Translations under genes and position numbers: made by a program
Assembly (NCBI GenBank): GCA_902812485.1
Contig: CADDZS010000006.1
Coordinates: 1-37,233 of the forward strand
Origin: an archaeon
GTDB taxonomy: Archaea > Thermoproteota > Nitrososphaeria > Nitrososphaerales > CADDZS01
Length of the DNA: 37,233 nucleotides
Direction: 5' to 3'
In this document: positions 33,426-37,233 of the stretch, piece by piece
Position numbering within the stretch: position 1 is the first letter of the stretch
Layout of the letters: every line of letters begins with the position of its first letter
Notes under the pieces: model-generated
What the model saw: the letters and a program-made list of their open reading frames with translations, nothing else
Database searches by the model: none
What the model was told of the DNA's origin: nothing

Positions 33426-34484
33426 CTATTCGTCGATCAAGTTAAGCTTTTTCTCGTAGCTCTTCTCATTTCTTGATTCGTATGACTCGCTCCTTGACAG
33501 CATGGTCCAGATTATTTTGAGCATTTTGCTCGCGGTTGCGACGATTGCTTTTTGGTCTCCTCTTCTATATTTGATTCGCTCATAGAATGATTTCAATCTC
33601 GGATCATGATTGACTGCAACTCTAGCTGATTCTACCATTATCCACCTGATCATTTTAGACCCTTGCTTTGTGATGCTTCCATAGTACTCCACACTTCCAG
33701 ACTGGTGCATCGATGGAGCCAGTCCAGCCCATGACACCAGCTTCTTGTAGTTTGGAAATCTCTTGATGTCTCCAATCTCTGATTTGAGTAATAGGGCAGT
33801 ATAGATGCTCACTCCGGTTAGGCTCAATAGTAATCTGACATCTTCGTCTTCTGAAGCTTTCAACAGTATTTCCTGATCAACAGTTTTGATTTGGTGCTGC
33901 AAGCTTTCGAGGTGTTCCAGGTAGTTGTCAAGCATCAGTCTATCGAGTGAAGATTGGAATTGAAGCGATTTGAGCCAATCAATACCCCTCTTACTGAAGA
34001 TATTATTCTCTAATTCTGTTTCAATGCCATTCTTGTCTATCAGAGAATGGATCTTGTTCTTCACCATCGTCCTTATCTTCACAATCGATAGTCTGTGCCT
34101 GATTAGTGCTCTGATTTCACGCAGGTTATAAGGCGGAACATAGCTTTCGGCGATGAGATCAGATCTCAACAGGTGAGCGAGTATTCTGGCATCAACTTCA
34201 TCGCTCTTGATTCTTGCCCAGGCGATAGCTTTTGTCTTCAATGGATTTGCCAGTATCACTGGAATATGCTTTGAATCAAGATGATTGTATAGATTTGTCC
34301 AGAAGCTTCCGGTAGATTCCATAACAACTCTGTCATCCATAGAGAGCTTTTTAGAAAACCATTCTATCCCCTCGTGGTTGTTTGAGAATGCGAATTCATC
34401 ATCAATTAGTCCGCTCTGGTTCATCATTGCAACATTGCATTTCTTCTTTCCAATGTCAACTCCAACGTAGTATCTCGTACTCAT
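33426..34484 (-). CDS. IS110-family transposase (DEDD type)
   Basis: A 352-residue transposase from the ATG at 34484. An upstream TTG-type frame to 34532 adds 16 residues that lack family character, and a GGAG lies shortly before 34484. The RuvC-like DEDD domain has D10 (YYVGVDIGKKK), E56 (VVMESTGS), D95 and D98 (IKSDEVDAR). The C-terminal Tnp domain has LTGVSIYTALLLKSEIGDI and the motif ITKQGSKMIRW, where S276 aligns with the catalytic serine of IS110 proteins. All four acidic residues and the serine are kept, so the enzyme may be active. It inserts and excises in concert with a bridge RNA in better-studied members. Confidence 0.94.
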   Translation of the reverse strand: MSTRYYVGVDIGKKKCNVAMMNQSGLIDDEFAFSNNHEGIEWFSKKLSMDDRVVMESTGSFWTNLYNHLDSKHIPVILANPLKTKAIAWARIKSDEVDARILAHLLRSDLIAESYVPPYNLREIRALIRHRLSIVKIRTMVKNKIHSLIDKNGIETELENNIFSKRGIDWLKSLQFQSSLDRLMLDNYLEHLESLQHQIKTVDQEILLKASEDEDVRLLLSLTGVSIYTALLLKSEIGDIKRFPNYKKLVSWAGLAPSMHQSGSVEYYGSITKQGSKMIRWIMVESARVAVNHDPRLKSFYERIKYRRGDQKAIVATASKMLKIIWTMLSRSESYESRNEKSYEKKLNLIDE

Positions 34485-34626
34485 TTTCTCCTTTTCACCT
34501 CCTAGCTGGCAGAAAAGGCTGCATTCACTCATTCGATCGCACGGATCAACTCTTTAGCAGCTCGAGGGACACTGTCCAGTCAGAACCACGGTCGCGAGGA
34601 CCATGTTAAGTCATGGACTTGCCAGC
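34485..34626 (-). ncRNA. Candidate IS110 bridge RNA region
   Basis: The 142 bases 5' of the transposase gene have no coding frame but several stable hairpins. On the minus strand CATGGTC and GACCGTG form seven pairs around a five-base loop (about 34587-34605), and GGAC/GTCC form a short hairpin (about 34569-34580). A CCATG...CATGG inverted repeat spans 34601-34616. In IS110 elements of the IS621 type the bridge RNA, which reads target and donor DNA, is encoded here. No guide loops have been matched to the flanks. Confidence 0.45.
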
Positions 34627-35445
34627 CTAGGCAGTGTAAGGAGCATCTTTACATACAGTCAGAACCTTCAGTATCTTTGCATACTCAGCCGGAGCCAAAT
34701 TCTCGATTCTTTGGTTTAGTAGCGTCTCCGATAGTGAATTTTCACATGCAACAGCTCTCCAATTTTTGTTCACAGCCGAGCGAAGAAGCCTTCCTCGGAA
34801 TGCGAATATCTTCTTTAGATTCATTATTCTCGATTCGGTGAAGAAAGGAAAGAATTCAGGGTTGGGATTAAGCTTGACAATTTCCGATTCCACTCTTGGA
34901 GGAGGAACAAAGCAATCGCGAGGGACCCTATAAATTCTTTCGATAATGAATGAGAGCTGACAAATCACAGAGATGGCTCTATAATTCTTGGTACCCGGCG
35001 CTGCTGTAATCTTTGAAACAAAATCCGATTGCAAGATCGCAGCCGCGTTCTTGAAACAGAAGGGAATCTTGGCGAGCCACTCGATGAAGTCGCGTGAACG
35101 GGAGAAGGGTAGACTCGTGACACAATGGTCAAACATTGGAATGGGTTTGATCCTGAATGCATCTGCAGATAGCAAGGTTATGTTAGAATTATTTTTATTC
35201 AGCTGCCTCATGAACCCGGATGCTTTGTGAGGGTCAATCTCAACAGTTATTACTTGAGAAGCTTCCTTTGATAATAAAGAAGTGATTTCTCCGTTGCCTG
35301 TCCCGATTTCGAATACCGTATCATTCTTCCCTATCTGAGCCGCTTCGATCAACAGTTTCTTTGCGTTTTCATCAGTCAGAAAATGCTGGCCAAGTGCTGT
35401 CCTTCTTCTTTTTTGGACTTTGTAATCTTGTATTCTCTTGTTCAT
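34627..35445 (-). CDS. ksgA: KsgA/Dim1-family rRNA dimethyladenosine transferase, variant catalytic motif
   Basis: A 272-residue homologue of the enzyme that dimethylates two adjacent adenosines near the 3' end of 16S rRNA. SAM binding is normal: G-Q-H-F-L-T-D-E at 19-26, VFEIGTGNGEITSLL at 44-58, ITVEID at 66-71. Motif IV, normally NLPY or NIPY, reads S111-L-P-F114 here (VTSLPFSRSRDF), so the Asn that positions the target adenine amine and the stacking Tyr are both replaced. The C-terminal helical domain is complete. It follows DUF655 and rpoF, as usual in archaea, and ends just before the IS110 element. Confidence 0.93.
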   Translation of the reverse strand: MNKRIQDYKVQKRRRTALGQHFLTDENAKKLLIEAAQIGKNDTVFEIGTGNGEITSLLSKEASQVITVEIDPHKASGFMRQLNKNNSNITLLSADAFRIKPIPMFDHCVTSLPFSRSRDFIEWLAKIPFCFKNAAAILQSDFVSKITAAPGTKNYRAISVICQLSFIIERIYRVPRDCFVPPPRVESEIVKLNPNPEFFPFFTESRIMNLKKIFAFRGRLLRSAVNKNWRAVACENSLSETLLNQRIENLAPAEYAKILKVLTVCKDAPYTA

Positions 35446-35529
35446 CTTCGCTGCTAAGTATGAATCAAGCTAGGCTTATGTAACCTATTCTCAGAAGATG
35501 ATGAATCCAAGACAATTAGTGCTATCTAC

Positions 35530-36108
35530 CTAATGTTTCACAAAAATTGTTACTCTAGATCCTCCTGAAAGCTCTTCTATTATCCTTCTCGCAATCAACT
35601 TCGGCGGATCCCGTAGCCCGACGCGTTTCTCCAAGTCCTCGAAGTTTTCAAATTTCTTTTTCTCTCTTTGGTTTACAATTTGTCTCATAAACGTCTTTCC
35701 GATTCCTGGAATAAGCTCAAGAGCATGTAATCGGGGAGTAATGGGCTGGAGTTCGTTGAAGTACTGAATGAATCTAGTTTCGTTATCTCGGATCAACTTT
35801 TCTAGAACCCCTTCGAGTTCGTTCTTTGCCTCGTTTGTTAGTTCAGAGTAATCGAGCTTTCCGAGCACGCTCACAACTTTGACTCTATTTTCCTTTCCGA
35901 TGGAGAGTTTTTCTCCCACTTGGAATTCTGCACTGTTTGTAGCGAGTATCTCAAGAAGCGTTAGCCTTTCTTCACCCACAGCTTGCACGAGCGGTCCTTC
36001 TCTTTCCTTTATGACTTGAGACTTACCCCTAGGAATGAAGTGGAGCACATAGGCAAATTCCTCATAGCGCTTGGGGGGCTGAGAGGGCTGCGTGTACAAA
36101 GAGGTCAC
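35530..36108 (-). CDS. DUF655 protein with helix-hairpin-helix
   Basis: A 192-residue member of the archaeal DUF655 family. The N-terminal half resembles an OB-like beta barrel (YEEFAYVLHFIPRGKSQVIKEREGPLVQAVGEERLTLLEI), and the C-terminal half carries helix-hairpin-helix motif L-E-L-I-P-G-I-G-K-T (131-140) for nucleic-acid backbone contact. The family is nearly always next to rpoF, rpl21e and ksgA, as here, and is presumed to act in translation or rRNA metabolism. The start is GTG at 36108; a preceding ATG overlaps it but reads straight into a stop. Confidence 0.93.
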   Translation of the reverse strand: MTSLYTQPSQPPKRYEEFAYVLHFIPRGKSQVIKEREGPLVQAVGEERLTLLEILATNSAEFQVGEKLSIGKENRVKVVSVLGKLDYSELTNEAKNELEGVLEKLIRDNETRFIQYFNELQPITPRLHALELIPGIGKTFMRQIVNQREKKKFENFEDLEKRVGLRDPPKLIARRIIEELSGGSRVTIFVKH

Positions 36109-36304
36109 ATGGGCGATTTTTTTTCGAGAAGAATTAAACGAAGGATGAAATGTCCAGTGCGCAGTGAGTCATTTTAAGGAATAGTAGTGTTTCACTCAGA
36201 GGGGAGCTTTTTACTTCATCAAAGTCTTTTCTGGTTTGCTGACTTCACTTTTTTCCAGCTTGAGAAAGAAAAATCGAAGACTCGGTGATACTTCCTTTTT
36301 TAAT

Positions 36305-36646
36305 TTAGGCCGTGAGAAGCTTGATTATTTTTTCCGTCGTGGCTGCAGGAATCAATTTCCTCCAGCCAGAAGTAAAGACTCTCAGCTCTTCCAGAGTTTT
36401 TGGCATAATGTTCACGAGTTCAGCTGCTTCTTCTGCGGTGAGCCCGCATTCATCGGAGAGTTTTTTCCGAAGTGTTCTGGCCTTATCAGCATCGGTTTTG
36501 GAGAACTTTGCAAGATAATCAATTGTTCTTTTCTGAATTTGGTCAGCTTTTTCTGGGTCTATCCTCGAGAGTATCTCTTTGGCCTCTGGTAGGGTTATCA
36601 CCCTCGCTTTCTTTGTGGGGGCTTGCTGTTCAATCTGTTCAGTCAT
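36305..36646 (-). CDS. rpoF: DNA-directed RNA polymerase subunit F
   Basis: A 113-residue homologue of eukaryotic Rpb4, which with subunit E (Rpb7) forms the polymerase stalk. The sequence has the family's helical HRDC-like layout: an N-terminal polar tail, VITLPEAKEILSRID, then RTIDYLAKFSKTDADKARTLRKKL and a closing ELVNIMPKTLEELRVFTSGWRKLI. It starts at an ATG 40 bases after rpl21e and continues the operon toward DUF655 after a gap of about 196 bases. Confidence 0.94.
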   Translation of the reverse strand: MTEQIEQQAPTKKARVITLPEAKEILSRIDPEKADQIQKRTIDYLAKFSKTDADKARTLRKKLSDECGLTAEEAAELVNIMPKTLEELRVFTSGWRKLIPAATTEKIIKLLTA

Positions 36647-36686
36647 GAAAAATCACTGTGACACTATTAAGGGAGGTCTCAAAGCT

Positions 36687-36974
36687 TCAACCTGCGAGTT
36701 TCAAGGGTCTTACATGCTCAAGACGGGCGATCACTTGCTTTTGTTTTTCTCCAACTGGAACTCGAAGCACCATGCTCCTTCTTCTAATCTCTTCGATCCT
36801 TCCGACCAAGCCTTGGAACCTTCGATGAGGCATCCCCTTCGGTTGTCTTGAATCAATATCAATAACCACAGATTCTCCCACATTGTAGCTTCTCAGAAAC
36901 GCTCCTAGGGGGGATCTCTTCTTTGCCTTCAAAACAGATCTAGTTTTCCTTCTGAATCCAAGAGAATTCGGCAT
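36687..36974 (-). CDS. rpl21e: 50S ribosomal protein eL21 (L21e)
   Basis: A 95-residue L21e with the typical basic N-terminus (SLGFRRKTRSVLKAKKRSPLG) and the barrel segments YNVGESVVIDIDSRQPKGMPHRRFQGLVGRIEEIRR and KQKQVIARLEHVRPL. Length and order agree with archaeal homologues. An AGGAGG about 12 bases before the ATG and a TATA element near 37041 precede it. It heads a string of information-processing genes on this strand. Confidence 0.95.
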   Translation of the reverse strand: MPNSLGFRRKTRSVLKAKKRSPLGAFLRSYNVGESVVIDIDSRQPKGMPHRRFQGLVGRIEEIRRRSMVLRVPVGEKQKQVIARLEHVRPLKLAG

Positions 36975-37039
36975 AAATTCAACAAGCCTCCTAGAAGAAG
37001 CGAAATCAGATTTGAACGCCTTTCTGTACCTTTGGCACG

Positions 37040-37048
37040 CTTTAAAAT
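37040..37048 (-). promoter_or_regulatory. TATA box of the rpl21e operon
   Basis: On the minus strand this is part of GCATTTTAAAGC. A start near 37018 leaves a leader of about 44 bases containing the AGGAGG before the rpl21e ATG. From here to the window end (37049-37233) I see no gene. Confidence 0.55.
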
Positions 37049-37233
37049 GCTTCTATTCTTCCCGTTAGTAATACATCTTAGTGATGTTGGCATTCCGGAA
37101 TCACCCAACTTCAATATAGGCAGAAGAAAACTGCCTTACACATTTATGAAACAGCTCTTTGCATCTAGTAAGATGGTTCCCGACCGCTCCTTTTGTTCCA
37201 AAGGGTTTCCAACAGGGTTTCTCCCATCGCTAG

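Larger units (their letters stand above)
33426..34626 (-). mobile_element. IS110-family insertion sequence (approximate limits)
   Basis: A complete-looking IS110-type transposase gene plus about 140 bases of structured upstream DNA, lying between ksgA and the hemK-like gene and in the same orientation. No terminal inverted repeats are visible, as usual for IS110. The sequence TTGCCAG occurs at 33408-33414 and 34619-34625, a possible boundary repeat, but it could be chance. True ends may therefore lie up to some tens of bases outside the limits given. Confidence 0.75.

Noticed and set aside
33408-34625. TTGCCAG at both edges of the IS110 region
   Set aside because: A seven-base match in two windows of about 100 bases is quite likely by chance, and IS110 ends cannot be set from one copy; noted only as a weak boundary hint.
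36109-36304. Possible C/D-box guide RNA on the minus strand (TTGATGA, then CTGA)
   Set aside because: The C' and D boxes are poor, no K-turn stem is visible and no guide match was established.
36929-37114. Minus-strand 61-residue frame upstream of rpl21e
   Set aside because: It overlaps the rpl21e start and its TATA box, and its sequence shows no family resemblance.
1-37233. CRISPR array, rRNA genes or prophage modules
   Set aside because: No regularly spaced direct repeats, no rRNA-like sequence and no phage structural or integrase genes were seen on either strand.

Overview
The window is archaeal and most resembles the Nitrososphaeria/Thaumarchaeota lineage. It carries PCNA, TFS, RNA polymerase subunits L and F, exosome Csl4, Dph2, archaeal ribosomal proteins uL16 (L10e) and eL21, DUF655, an AglB oligosaccharyltransferase, a CofE-like F420 enzyme, HTH_45 and ribbon-helix-helix regulators, TATA-box promoters, many TTG/GTG starts and an initiator tRNA with introns. 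No ammonia-oxidation genes are seen. A full peptide-type ABC importer, glycine-cleavage genes and an F420/flavin oxidoreductase would suit a heterotrophic or mixotrophic member. The lineage is an inference from gene content and protein resemblance.

Layout. 1-5856 (+): peptide/nickel-type ABC importer (solute-binding protein cut by the window edge, two permeases, two ATPases). 5933-6696 (-): two unknown small proteins. 6845-9202 (-): AglB/STT3. 9259-10950 (-): gcvH and gcvT. 11052-15580: cofE-like gene, a 57-residue zinc-ribbon protein, a membrane protein, a RecA-fold protein without a recognisable P-loop, a RuvC-like protein and endonuclease IV. 15824-15976 (+): initiator tRNA-Met interrupted twice, in the anticodon loop and in the T loop. 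16047-21742 (-): information-processing block of pcn, tfs, rpoL, a GT-C-like membrane protein, csl4, dph2 and rpl10e. 22211-23980 (+): glmS. 24150-29696 (+): HTH regulator, PIG-L/BshB-like deacetylase, luciferase-like oxidoreductase, DegT aminotransferase and a BshC-like protein with an inserted zinc-binding segment. 29759-31936: ribbon-helix-helix regulator (-) and a Trm11/TrmG10-type methyltransferase (+). 31933-36974 (-): rpl21e, rpoF, DUF655, ksgA, hemK-like and TrmJ-like genes, with an IS110-family element between ksgA and hemK.

The two most interesting signals are these. First, GlmS can supply glucosamine-6-phosphate, and downstream lie a sugar N-deacetylase, an aminotransferase and a homologue of the bacillithiol cysteine ligase. 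This suggests an archaeal pathway for a bacillithiol-like aminosugar thiol or aminoacyl-sugar, though no BshA-type glycosyltransferase is in the window. Second, the initiator tRNA needs removal of two introns, one at a non-canonical T-loop site. Further points of note are altered catalytic motifs in KsgA (SLPF in place of NLPY) and in the Trm11-like enzyme (TEPIL in place of DPPY), and an IS110 insertion with a structured upstream RNA candidate inside a ribosome/transcription gene string.
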